Assembly: GCA_964634815.1 (NCBI GenBank) | Contig: CAZWMD010000054.1 | Location: 1-28,897, forward strand | DNA length: 28,897 bases | DNA from: JALZVT01 sp964634815 | Lineage (GTDB): Bacteria; Pseudomonadota; Gammaproteobacteria; Pseudomonadales; Azotimanducaceae | Reading direction: 5' to 3' | In this document: one piece after another, positions 14,505 through 22,722 of the stretch | Layout of the letters: every line of letters starts with the position of its first letter | How positions within the stretch are numbered: the stretch's first letter is position 1 | Position numbers and translations under genes: made by a program | The notes under the pieces: generated by a model | What the model saw: only the letters and a program-made list of their open reading frames with translations | What the model was told of the DNA's origin: nothing | Database searches by the model: none

Positions 14505-15348
14505 GTCTGATTCAGATACTGATGATAAGGGATGGCTTGCGCGTCTGACGGATCGCTTTACCTCTGAACCCACCGATCAGAAAGAGCTGGAGCAGATTCT
14601 GCGTGACGCGAGCGAACGGCAGATCATTGATCCTGAGACACTGAACATCATCTTTGGCGCCATGAACCAGACTCAGGTGCGGGCCCGAGATATTATGATT
14701 CCCAGGCCGCAGCTGGTCTGCGTGAATGCTGATGAAAAGTTATCAGCAATTTTGCCGGCGATTATCAATTCGAAGCACTCACGCTTTCCCGTGGTTGGCG
14801 ACGAAATCGATGATGTGAAAGGCATTCTGCACGCAAAAGACTTACTGCCTTTGCTGCTCGATGGCGCAACAGATACGGCAACGGTCGATCTTCAGTCGGT
14901 GACTCGTAGCGTTAATTTGGTGCCCGAGAGTCAGCCTCTCAATCTGCTATTGCGCGAGTTTCGCAGTACGCGCAAGCACATGGCGTTGGTGGTTGATGAG
15001 TACGGACATATTTCTGGCGCCGTTACGATTGAGGATGTGCTTGAGCAGATCGTTGGTGAGATCGAAGATGAATATGATGACATCGAAGAAGACGATCATA
15101 TCAAGCAGCTTGATGCGACAAACTTCACTATCAAAGCCACTACCACCCTCGATGATTTCAATGATTACTTTGATGCCGAACTTGTTGCTGATGAGTTTGA
15201 TACGGTGGGTGGCATTGTACTGAAACGCTTTGGCCATTTGCCGGAGCGTGACGAAGTGACTCGTGTTGATGATTTTGAATTCACCGTGCTTAGCTCGGAC
15301 TCGCGTCGTATTACGCTTCTGCACTTAAAGCGGCTCGATATAGCGTGA
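14497..15348 (+). CDS. corC: Magnesium/cobalt efflux protein CorC (YbeX), CBS domain protein
   Basis: 283 residues, normal length for CorC. An N-terminal part (LTDRFTSEPTDQKELEQILRDA, IIFGAMNQTQVRARDIMIPR) leads into two CBS domains (about residues 60-180, with SRFPVVGDEIDDVKGILHAKDLLPLL and HMALVVDEYGHISGAVTIEDVLEQIVGEIEDEYD) and a CorC_HlyC transporter-associated domain at the C-terminus. No membrane segments are present, as in the soluble CorC group. It is implicated in Mg2+/Co2+ resistance. The preferred start is ATG 14497, overlapping the ybeY stop by 8 bp; a GTG 15 bp upstream is in frame. Followed by lnt after about 20 bp. Confidence 0.94.
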   Translation: MSESDSDTDDKGWLARLTDRFTSEPTDQKELEQILRDASERQIIDPETLNIIFGAMNQTQVRARDIMIPRPQLVCVNADEKLSAILPAIINSKHSRFPVVGDEIDDVKGILHAKDLLPLLLDGATDTATVDLQSVTRSVNLVPESQPLNLLLREFRSTRKHMALVVDEYGHISGAVTIEDVLEQIVGEIEDEYDDIEEDDHIKQLDATNFTIKATTTLDDFNDYFDAELVADEFDTVGGIVLKRFGHLPERDEVTRVDDFEFTVLSSDSRRITLLHLKRLDIA

Positions 15349-15368
15349 GTTGGCAAACCGGGGCCTGA

Positions 15369-16943
15369 GTGAGCCACTCGCGATCAGCGCTGTTTTCAAC
15401 AACCTCACTGCGCAGGTTTGCCGCGCTTTCCGGTGGCGCGCTCTTGCCCTTATCGTTTGCGCCCTTTGTCTTTTGGCCGGCTGTGTTTTTGGGCCTTGGG
15501 CTTGTCTACTGGTTGATTAAAGATGTAACGCACTGGCGCCGCGGATTTGCGATTGGCTGGCTTGTTGGCGTTGGCAAATACGGTCTTGGTGCGTCCTGGA
15601 TATACGTGAGCATCCATGAGCAGGGGGGGGCTTCTGAGTCGCTCGCCGGCGTGATGGTTGGCTTGTTTGTGGCTGGCATGGCGTTATTTAGCGCCCTGTT
15701 TGGTGCCCTTTACGGGTTTGCCAACTCCCGGTCAGAGGACGACGCACAGCTCAGTTCGTTTCAAGCGCTGTATCGAATTGCTCTGTTCGCCGCGGCCTGG
15801 GTGGTGGCGGAATGGTGTCTTACCTGGCTGCTAACGGGTTTTCCGTGGCTGTTTGCAGGTTATGGGCTCATGCCCACCTGGCTTGCTGGTTTTGCGCCAG
15901 TCCTGGGGGTGTTGGGGCTCAGTTTTCTGGCCTGTCTGCTTGCGGGTGTTGTTGTTGTGGCAGGGCAGAGGCTGAAACAAGGCCATGGGCTTGGTGCGGT
16001 CGTTGGCCCGGCCGGGTTGTTTATCGCCATTGTGGTTAGTGGCTATCTGCTGACAAAAGTAAGCTGGGTGACGCTTGGCAGTACTCACAGCGTTGCCCTG
16101 GTGCAGGGCAACATTGAGCAGCTAACCAAGTGGGAGCCTGCCAATGTTCGACCTATTTTGAACACCTACGAAAGCCTCTCAGAAGATCACTGGGGCGCTC
16201 AGCTGGTGATCTGGCCCGAGGCGGCAATCACCTTGTTTGCCTCTCAGGCGCAACCCTTGTTTGCGCGCTGGGGCGGCCGTGGGAAACAAACGGGCACAAC
16301 CTTGCTGCTTGGCGTGCCAGATGCCCAGGTTTTGCCCGATGGTAGTGGAGAGTTTCAAAACACCGCGGTTGCGCTGGGCGAGGGCTCCGGACGCTATATA
16401 AAGCGCCGGTTGGTGCCTTTTGGTGAATATGTTCCCGCTGAAGCCCTGTTGCGGGGTTTGATCGAGTTTTTCGATCTGCCCATGTCTCGCTCCGGCAGTG
16501 GCCCTGAGGAGCAGCCGCCGCTGCTTGCCCGAGAGGTGCGGCTTGGGCTGGCAATCTGCTATGAAATTGCCTACCCCGAGCTTGTTAGAACCAGTGCTCG
16601 AAGCGCCGATGTGCTGGTAACCATCAGTAACGATGCCTGGTTTGGGGCCTCGATTGGCCCCCATCAACATCTGCAGATCGCCCAGATGCGGGCCCTGGAA
16701 AATGGTCGTTATGTGCTGCGTGGAACCAATAACGGCGTTACTGCAATCATTGATGAACGTGGTCGGGTGACGGATACGCTGCCGCAGTTTGAGCCAGCGG
16801 TGCTGCGTGGCAGCTACCGCAGCGCTGCAGGTCATACGCCATTTACTCTACTTGGCCAGCTGCCGGTGCTCAGCGCCGTTTTCAGTCTGCTTGCCAGCGG
16901 TATCATCGGCGGAAAGCGCGGTGGTATATTGCGCAACGCTTAA
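15369..16943 (+). CDS. lnt: Apolipoprotein N-acyltransferase
   Basis: 524 residues with several N-terminal membrane segments (about residues 20-50, 60-80, 93-118, 135-160, 170-200 and 210-230) and a periplasmic nitrilase domain. The catalytic triad is visible as E284 (VIWPEAAI), K345 (YIKRRLVPFGEYVP) and C397 (LAICYEIAYPE). Lnt transfers an acyl chain from a phospholipid to the N-terminal diacylglyceryl-Cys of lipoproteins in the inner membrane, the last step of lipoprotein maturation. Start is GTG 15369, 20 bp after corC. In the same neighbourhood lptE encodes one such outer-membrane lipoprotein. The order ybeZ-ybeY-corC-lnt is as in E. coli. Confidence 0.95.
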   Translation: MSHSRSALFSTTSLRRFAALSGGALLPLSFAPFVFWPAVFLGLGLVYWLIKDVTHWRRGFAIGWLVGVGKYGLGASWIYVSIHEQGGASESLAGVMVGLFVAGMALFSALFGALYGFANSRSEDDAQLSSFQALYRIALFAAAWVVAEWCLTWLLTGFPWLFAGYGLMPTWLAGFAPVLGVLGLSFLACLLAGVVVVAGQRLKQGHGLGAVVGPAGLFIAIVVSGYLLTKVSWVTLGSTHSVALVQGNIEQLTKWEPANVRPILNTYESLSEDHWGAQLVIWPEAAITLFASQAQPLFARWGGRGKQTGTTLLLGVPDAQVLPDGSGEFQNTAVALGEGSGRYIKRRLVPFGEYVPAEALLRGLIEFFDLPMSRSGSGPEEQPPLLAREVRLGLAICYEIAYPELVRTSARSADVLVTISNDAWFGASIGPHQHLQIAQMRALENGRYVLRGTNNGVTAIIDERGRVTDTLPQFEPAVLRGSYRSAAGHTPFTLLGQLPVLSAVFSLLASGIIGGKRGGILRNA

Positions 16944-16986
16944 GCCACAGAAGTAGTTTCGCAGCCCCGTGCTGCATTGAAGTCCA

Positions 16987-19479
16987 ATGACCTCCGCCAC
17001 ATCACAAACCGACGACGCTAATAGCTACGACCCACAGGCCGTAGAATCTGCTGCCCAGACCTACTGGCGCGAAAATGGCACCTATGACGCACCACAGGTT
17101 GCCGACGAGAACAGTTTTTACTGTCTCGCCATGTTCCCGTATCCGAGTGGGCGCCTGCATATGGGGCACGTGCGCACCTATACGCTGGGTGATGTGATTG
17201 GCCGTTATCAGCGGCTGAAAGGTAAAAACATCCTGCACCCCATGGGCTGGGACGCCTTTGGTTTGCCGGCCGAAAACGCGGCGATCAAGAACAACATTCC
17301 GCCCGCGAAGTGGACCTATAGCAATATTGAGTACATGCGCGGGCAGATGAAGAGCCTTGGGTTTGGTATTGACTGGTCGAGAGAATTTGCCACCTGCGAC
17401 CCGGACTATTACCGCTGGGAGCAGTGGTTTTTCGTCAAGCTGTTCAAGAAAGGTATGGTGGAGCGGCGAAGCGCCGTGGTGAATTGGGATCCCGTGGATC
17501 AGACCGTACTGGCCAACGAGCAGGTGGTGGATGGCAAGGGCTGGCGTAGCGGTGCTCCGGTTGAGCGTCGAGAGATGCAGCAGTGGTTTCTGAAGATCAC
17601 TGATTACGCGGATGAACTGCTCGACTCTCTGGATACCATGGACGGTTGGCCCGACAGCGTTAAGAACATGCAGCGCAACTGGATCGGCCGCTCGCAGGGC
17701 GTTGAGATTGACTTTGCAGTGGCTGATGCCACTGGCAAACCAGCAACCGAACAGGTCAGGGTATACACCACTCGTCCGGATACCTTGCTTGGTGCCACCT
17801 ATGTTGCTGTCGCAGCCCAACACCCACTTGCCCAGCAGGCGGCGGCAGATAATCCGCAGCTGGCAGAGTTTGTTGAGCGTTGTGCCAATGTGAAGTCTGC
17901 CGAAGCGGAACTTGCAACCGTAGAGAAAGAAGGGATGCCTTTGGGGGTATCTGTGATTCATCCTCTTACTGGTAAAGCGCTGCCGGTTTGGGCGGCCAAC
18001 TTTGTGTTGATTGACTACGGCTCTGGTGCGGTGATGAGTGTGCCGGGCCATGATGAGCGGGACTGGGAGTTTGCGCGTAAATATGACCTGCCGATCGAAC
18101 AGGTTATCGAGCCGATCGATGACGCGACCTGCGATCTTGAGCAAGGTGCGTTTACCGCCCATGGGCGCACTGTAAATTCCGGGGAGTTTGATGGCCTGGA
18201 TTTTGAGGCTGCCTTTGATGCCATTGCTGGTGCCCTGGAAAACAAGGGTGCGGGTCGCCGACAGACAAATTACAGGCTGCGGGATTGGGGCGTGTCCAGG
18301 CAGAGATACTGGGGTTGTCCCATTCCCATGATTCACTGCGATAACTGCGGCGTTATCCCGGTGCCAGAAGCTCAGCTACCCGTGGTTTTGCCCACGGACG
18401 TCTCTTTTGATGGTGTTCGATCACCCTTAAAAGATATGGAGAGTTTTTTGGCCGTTGATTGTCCGGACTGTGGCTCTGCTGCGCGACGAGAAACGGACAC
18501 CTTCGATACCTTTATGGAGTCATCCTGGTACTACGCCCGGTTTGCCTCGCCCGGTGCCAATGAAGCCATGCTGGATGAGCGGGCGGCGCGCTGGACCCCG
18601 GTTGATCACTATGTTGGCGGCATTGAGCATGCCATCCTGCATTTGCTCTATGCGCGTTTCTATCACAAGTTGTTGCGTGACGAAGGTCTGGTAGATTCCG
18701 ATGAACCTTTTGATCGCTTGCTTATGCTTGGGATGGTGTTGCGCAATGGTCGCAAGATGTCGAAGAAAGATGGCGACGCGGGAGATCCGCAGCTATTAAT
18801 TGAGAAATACGGCGCTGATGCTGTCCGTCAGGCGATGATGTTTTCTGCACCACCCGAGCAAAGTGTGGAGTGGGCCGAGGGTGGGCTTGAATCTGCCAGC
18901 CGATTCCTGCGCAAGATCTGGCGGGGTGTGAACGAACATGTCGCACTTGGTTCTACGGGCCCGCTAGAGGTCGAGGCTTTGAGCCCTGAGGGGCGTGAAT
19001 TGCGACGTAAGCAACACGAAACCCTGGGGCGTGCCGACGATGACTACGGTCGACGCCTGCAATTTAATACGGTGGTCGCCGCGGTAATGGAACTGGTAAA
19101 CACCATTGCTAAAACCCCGGACGAAGGTTCCGACCGCGCCGTGGTGCGCGAGGCCTGGCGCACTGCGCTTATTGTGCTATCGCCCATCGCGCCTCACATT
19201 TGCCATAGCCTTTGGCAGATACTTGGTGAGCAAGGCCTGGTAGTTGATGCCAGTTGGCCCGAGGTGGATGAAACCGCGCTGGTTAGAGACCATATCGAAT
19301 TGGTCTGCCAGGTGAATGGCAAAGTGCGGGCGCGGATTGAGGTGGCTGCTGATGCAGATCAGGACACTGTGCAAGCCGTCGCCTTTGAAGAGGTCAACAT
19401 GCAGAAATTCATGGAAGGCAAGACGGTTCGGAAGGTGATTTATGTTCCCGGAAAGCTTATCAACGTAGTTGTGGGTTGA
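16987..19479 (+). CDS. leuS: Leucyl-tRNA synthetase
   Basis: 830 residues, slightly shorter than the 860 of E. coli. The class I signature HMGH is at 58-61 (PYPSGRLHMGHVRTYTLGD). The CP1 editing domain keeps TRPDTLLGATY and GSGAVMSVPGHDERDWEFA, which contains the editing Asp. The WGCPIPMIHC segment follows, then the KMSKS loop at 590-594, which reads KMSKK with DGDAGDPQ in place of the usual KMSKSKNN-type run. The anticodon-binding and C-terminal domains are intact (ending in VPGKLINVVVG). It charges tRNA-Leu and edits norvaline and other mischarged amino acids. ATG start 43 bp after lnt; the stop overlaps the start of lptE. Confidence 0.97.
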   Translation: MTSATSQTDDANSYDPQAVESAAQTYWRENGTYDAPQVADENSFYCLAMFPYPSGRLHMGHVRTYTLGDVIGRYQRLKGKNILHPMGWDAFGLPAENAAIKNNIPPAKWTYSNIEYMRGQMKSLGFGIDWSREFATCDPDYYRWEQWFFVKLFKKGMVERRSAVVNWDPVDQTVLANEQVVDGKGWRSGAPVERREMQQWFLKITDYADELLDSLDTMDGWPDSVKNMQRNWIGRSQGVEIDFAVADATGKPATEQVRVYTTRPDTLLGATYVAVAAQHPLAQQAAADNPQLAEFVERCANVKSAEAELATVEKEGMPLGVSVIHPLTGKALPVWAANFVLIDYGSGAVMSVPGHDERDWEFARKYDLPIEQVIEPIDDATCDLEQGAFTAHGRTVNSGEFDGLDFEAAFDAIAGALENKGAGRRQTNYRLRDWGVSRQRYWGCPIPMIHCDNCGVIPVPEAQLPVVLPTDVSFDGVRSPLKDMESFLAVDCPDCGSAARRETDTFDTFMESSWYYARFASPGANEAMLDERAARWTPVDHYVGGIEHAILHLLYARFYHKLLRDEGLVDSDEPFDRLLMLGMVLRNGRKMSKKDGDAGDPQLLIEKYGADAVRQAMMFSAPPEQSVEWAEGGLESASRFLRKIWRGVNEHVALGSTGPLEVEALSPEGRELRRKQHETLGRADDDYGRRLQFNTVVAAVMELVNTIAKTPDEGSDRAVVREAWRTALIVLSPIAPHICHSLWQILGEQGLVVDASWPEVDETALVRDHIELVCQVNGKVRARIEVAADADQDTVQAVAFEEVNMQKFMEGKTVRKVIYVPGKLINVVVG

Positions 19480-20033
19480 TGATGCATCAATCCCTGAATC
19501 GGACTGGGACCCTGCTGTGGTGCATTGTGCTGTTGTGCGTTGTTCTGCTGAGCGGCTGTGGCTTTCAGCTTCGTAGCTGGGATCTGGGTAGTGGCTATTC
19601 TTCGGTTGCGCTTGAGTCTGCTGGTCGTTTTGATATTGAGCCCACCCTGCGGCGGGCATTAACGCAAACCGGTGTTCCCCTGGTGAGCACCGATGCCGAG
19701 CTGGTTCTTGAATTGATTAGTTCCGGTGAGGAACTGCGCACTGCCTCGGTGAGTGGCAGCGCGCGGACGGCAGAATACGAACTAATTTTGCGGGTGCGTT
19801 ACGCCATAAAAGATGCTGCAGGCGCCTATTTGGCGAAACCTGCCAGCTTGCAGTCATCTCGGCGTTATTTTCTTGACCGTGGCAACCTTGTGGGTTCGAA
19901 CGAAGAACAGGCGTTGCTGCGAAGAGAGCTCAGGAGCGATCTGGTCCAGCAGATCATGCGCGTCTTAAACGCAGTGAGCCGGGCCGCCCCCGTGGTGCCC
20001 GCTGCCACCTCGCAGTCGTCCAAAAGTGGATAG
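19479..20033 (+). CDS. lptE: LPS-assembly lipoprotein LptE
   Basis: 184 residues. A lipoprotein signal ends in the lipobox LSGC with the lipidated Cys at residue 27 (VVLLSGCGFQLR), after a hydrophobic stretch TLLWCIVLLCVVLL; GCGFQLR is typical of LptE. The mature part has the small alpha/beta LptE layout. LptE plugs the LptD barrel in the outer membrane and helps deliver LPS to the surface. Start choices are TTG 19476, ATG 19479 and ATG 19482. ATG 19479 shares one base with the leuS stop (TGATG), the usual coupled arrangement. The 3' end overlaps the holA start by 8 bp. Confidence 0.9.
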   Translation: MMHQSLNRTGTLLWCIVLLCVVLLSGCGFQLRSWDLGSGYSSVALESAGRFDIEPTLRRALTQTGVPLVSTDAELVLELISSGEELRTASVSGSARTAEYELILRVRYAIKDAAGAYLAKPASLQSSRRYFLDRGNLVGSNEEQALLRRELRSDLVQQIMRVLNAVSRAAPVVPAATSQSSKSG

Positions 20034-21036
20034 CGATCCCGTTCGCTTTGCCCAGACCATGGAGAAGCTCGCCAAGGCGGGTGATACGCCCAGAGTGGTT
20101 ATTGCCGCCTGTGCCGAAGATCTGGATCGAGAGGAAGTCGGCGATATGGCACTCACAATCGCCCGCAAACAGGGTTTCACAGAGCGCCATGTATTCCATG
20201 TCGAGCGCAAGGGTTTTGACTGGAGCGTGGTGCACAGCGAAAGCAGTGCCATGAGCCTCTTCAGTGAAAAGCGTGTTCTGGATATTCGTGTTGAGAAAGC
20301 CTTCATCGACAAGAAGGCCAGCGACTTTTTTCGCGCCTATGCGGCTGACAACAACGAAGATACGCTGTTGCTCATTCGTACTGAGTATTTGGCCAAACGC
20401 GACAAAACTGCCAAGTGGTATCAGGCGCTTAGTCCCATTGGGTTGTGCGTACACAGCTACCTGGTACAAGACAAAGATATGCCGCGTTGGCTGTCCGCCC
20501 GCGCCAGCCGCGAGGGCCTGGAACTGTCGCGGCAGGCGGTTGGTTATCTGGCGGAGCGGCTGGAAGGCAACCTGTTGGCGGCAGCGCAGGAGATTTCACG
20601 CCTGACGTTGCTTGGCTCACCAACGATTGAGCTCGCAGATGTGCAGGCCAGCGTGAGTTCAGCCAACCACTATCGAATGTGGGACTTGCTTGATGAAGCC
20701 TTTGCCGGACACTCCCAGAAAGTGCGCCGAATGTGCCGCACGATGGAGGCAGAGGGAGAGAGCCCGCTTGCGGTGCTTGGGCCACTGGTAACCCGGCTTC
20801 GATCCGGTGGAAATGCGGGGTCGAGAGGCGGTTACTCAAGAGGCCCTGCAAAGCCTGCAAAACCAAAGCATGCCTATATTGCAGAGTGCTCGCTGATCGA
20901 TTTGCAGGCCAAAGGGGCGCTTGAGGGCGATGCCTGGCAGTCGCTGGAGCGCTTGCTGCTGGCCTTGGGAGGGATGCAAACCACGCCCTCTCTAAGCTCG
21001 GTGCGCCAATCCTTAACTGTTGTTCACAACAGCTAG
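20026..21036 (+). CDS. holA: DNA polymerase III subunit delta
   Basis: 336 residues, matching HolA length. It shows the delta-subunit layout: an N-terminal AAA-like clamp-loader domain without a Walker A (residues 1-140, with HSESSAMSLFSEKRVLDI and TLLLIRTEYLAKRDKTAKWYQAL), the lid (QAVGYLAERLEGNLLAAAQEISRL), and a C-terminal collar domain. The delta subunit opens the beta clamp during replication. Residues 260-282 form a Gly/Arg/Ser then Pro/Lys/Ala-rich linker, which looks like an insertion before the collar. Start is GTG 20026, overlapping the lptE stop by 8 bp. The usual nadD neighbour is absent; a convergent phosphatase gene follows. Confidence 0.93.
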   Translation: MDSDPVRFAQTMEKLAKAGDTPRVVIAACAEDLDREEVGDMALTIARKQGFTERHVFHVERKGFDWSVVHSESSAMSLFSEKRVLDIRVEKAFIDKKASDFFRAYAADNNEDTLLLIRTEYLAKRDKTAKWYQALSPIGLCVHSYLVQDKDMPRWLSARASREGLELSRQAVGYLAERLEGNLLAAAQEISRLTLLGSPTIELADVQASVSSANHYRMWDLLDEAFAGHSQKVRRMCRTMEAEGESPLAVLGPLVTRLRSGGNAGSRGGYSRGPAKPAKPKHAYIAECSLIDLQAKGALEGDAWQSLERLLLALGGMQTTPSLSSVRQSLTVVHNS

Positions 21037-21059
21037 TGAGTCCTGGCAGTTAACCCCGG

Positions 21060-21629
21060 CTAGTTAACAAAGGTCACTGCCTCACCGCCGAGTTCGAGCA
21101 CACGCAGTTCACCCTGGTCATTGCTCAAAGTGGTCACTGATGCGTTATCGGGTCGAAATACCACCATACGGCTGTCTTTCTGGGCAACGCCTACAGCCGC
21201 GTTTATCGCCACAAAATGGCTGAATAACACACAGGATTGTTTGAGATCGATCAGGCATTGGGTGAGGTCGGTGCGCCATTGCTGCAAGGGAGAATCGAGT
21301 GCATCCCAGGTGCCTGGCATGATGCTCTGCAGCCAGGCACTTCGCTTGCTCAAATCCTCTGTCGGGGAGGGTATTTCTGCTATTCGCGGTTCGATGGTGT
21401 AGTCGCAATTCCACAGCCTGCACAGCGGCTGAGCCGTCTCCTGGGCACGAGCCAGTGGGCTTGAGTAAATGCGCGGCGGCGGCTTGCCTGAACCCGGGAG
21501 TGCCAGTTCTGCAAGGGTTCGAGCGGTGGCCTGTGCCTGGGCGTGCCCGAGCTCGTCGAGTCCGGGATCCGGGTGGCTGTCAAAGCCCGCGGCGGCCTTA
21601 CCATGGCGAACAAGATAGATCGTCGGCAT
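21060..21629 (-). CDS. SixA-like histidine phosphatase
   Basis: 189 residues of the histidine phosphatase (phosphoglycerate mutase-like) superfamily. Phospho-acceptor H9 lies in the RHG motif (YLVRHGKA), R61 in SSPLARAQETA, E85 in IAEIPSP, and the second His H138 in FSHFVAIN. SixA-type members dephosphorylate phosphohistidine proteins such as ArcB or NPr; other members act on small phosphorylated metabolites, and the substrate here cannot be assigned. The start ATG at 21629 matches the family N-terminus MPTIYLVRHG. It is convergent with holA and divergent from cobS. Confidence 0.85.
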   Translation of the reverse strand: MPTIYLVRHGKAAAGFDSHPDPGLDELGHAQAQATARTLAELALPGSGKPPPRIYSSPLARAQETAQPLCRLWNCDYTIEPRIAEIPSPTEDLSKRSAWLQSIMPGTWDALDSPLQQWRTDLTQCLIDLKQSCVLFSHFVAINAAVGVAQKDSRMVVFRPDNASVTTLSNDQGELRVLELGGEAVTFVN

Positions 21630-21694
21630 ACGTTAGTTAATCGCGTTTTTTAATGGTTAAATGCAGTGCTGAACTGAAGAAGTTGTGATTAACG

Positions 21695-22696
21695 ATGAGC
21701 CTACAAGATTCCGGATTACCCAGCGACATGTTTCCCGATACAACTGTAAGCGTACGAGATGCGTTTGGCATTGATCAGGATCTGGAAGTTCCCGCGTTTT
21801 CGACCCGTACAGACTATGTTCCGGTGGTTGACGAGGCGTATCGATTTGATCGTGATACGACGCTCGCCATTCTGGCAGGCTTCGCTCATAACCGCCGGGT
21901 GATGGTGCAGGGGTATCACGGCACCGGTAAATCAACACATATTGAGCAGGTTGCAGCGCGCCTTAACTGGCCCTGTATTCGGGTTAATCTGGACAGCCAC
22001 ATCTCGCGAATTGACCTGGTTGGCAAAGATGCGATTGTGTTGCAAGACGGCAAACAGATCACCGAGTTTAAGGAAGGTATTCTGCCGTGGACGCTGCAAC
22101 GTCCCTGCGCTTTGGTGTTTGATGAATACGATGCGGGCCGCCCGGATGTGATGTTTGTTATTCAGCGGGTACTCGAAGTCGAGGGTCGATTGACCTTGCT
22201 TGATCAAAACAAGGTGATCAGTCCGCACGGTGCGTTTCGCATGTTTGCAACCACCAACACCATTGGCCTGGGCGATACCACCGGCCTGTATCACGGTACC
22301 CAACAGATCAACCAGGGTCAGATGGACCGCTGGAGTGTAGTGACGACGCTGAACTACCTGCCGCATGAGCAGGAAGTTGATATCGTTCTTGGTAAAGCCG
22401 TTGAATATCAGTCAGATGCAGCAGGCAAGCGCACTATTTCTAACATGGTGTCTGTGGCCGATCTGACCCGGCAGGGCTTTGTGAATGGTGATGTGAGTGT
22501 GGTGATGTCACCGCGCACAGTGCTGACCTGGGCTGAGAACGCCATGATCTTTGGCGATATCGGCTTTGCGTTTCGGGTGACCTTCCTGAACAAGTGCGAC
22601 GAGCTGGAGCGGCCTATTGTCTCGGAGTATTACCAGCGTTGTATGGGCGAAGACCTTGGCGAAGCAACCGAAGGGTTGACGCTGCGTTCTGCCTAG
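21695..22696 (+). CDS. cobS: Cobaltochelatase CobS-like AAA+ ATPase subunit
   Basis: 333 residues, the standard CobS length. AAA+ features: Walker A GYHGTGKS (73-80), Walker B CALVFDEYDAG with D143-E144, and MFATTNTIGLGDTTGLYHGT before sensor regions. CobS and CobT form the motor that drives CobN to insert cobalt into hydrogenobyrinate a,c-diamide in the aerobic B12 pathway. The cobT-like gene follows 26 bp downstream, but cobN and other cob genes are not in the window. In genomes without CobN a CobS/CobT pair may serve a different client. The ATG start has no strong ribosome binding site. Divergent from the SixA-like gene with a 65-bp gap. Confidence 0.9.
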   Translation: MSLQDSGLPSDMFPDTTVSVRDAFGIDQDLEVPAFSTRTDYVPVVDEAYRFDRDTTLAILAGFAHNRRVMVQGYHGTGKSTHIEQVAARLNWPCIRVNLDSHISRIDLVGKDAIVLQDGKQITEFKEGILPWTLQRPCALVFDEYDAGRPDVMFVIQRVLEVEGRLTLLDQNKVISPHGAFRMFATTNTIGLGDTTGLYHGTQQINQGQMDRWSVVTTLNYLPHEQEVDIVLGKAVEYQSDAAGKRTISNMVSVADLTRQGFVNGDVSVVMSPRTVLTWAENAMIFGDIGFAFRVTFLNKCDELERPIVSEYYQRCMGEDLGEATEGLTLRSA

Positions 22697-22722
22697 AACT
22701 TGCAGGCGGTGGGTGAAGTGGT

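Noticed and set aside
17002..18336. Long minus-strand open frame (about 444 codons) inside leuS
   Set aside because: It lies opposite a highly conserved leuS reading frame, and its composition is what the antisense of coding DNA gives.
21636..21693. GTTAATC / GATTAAC inverted repeat in the sixA-like/cobS gap
   Set aside because: The 7-bp AT-rich arms are 44 bp apart, easily chance; not listed as a regulatory site.
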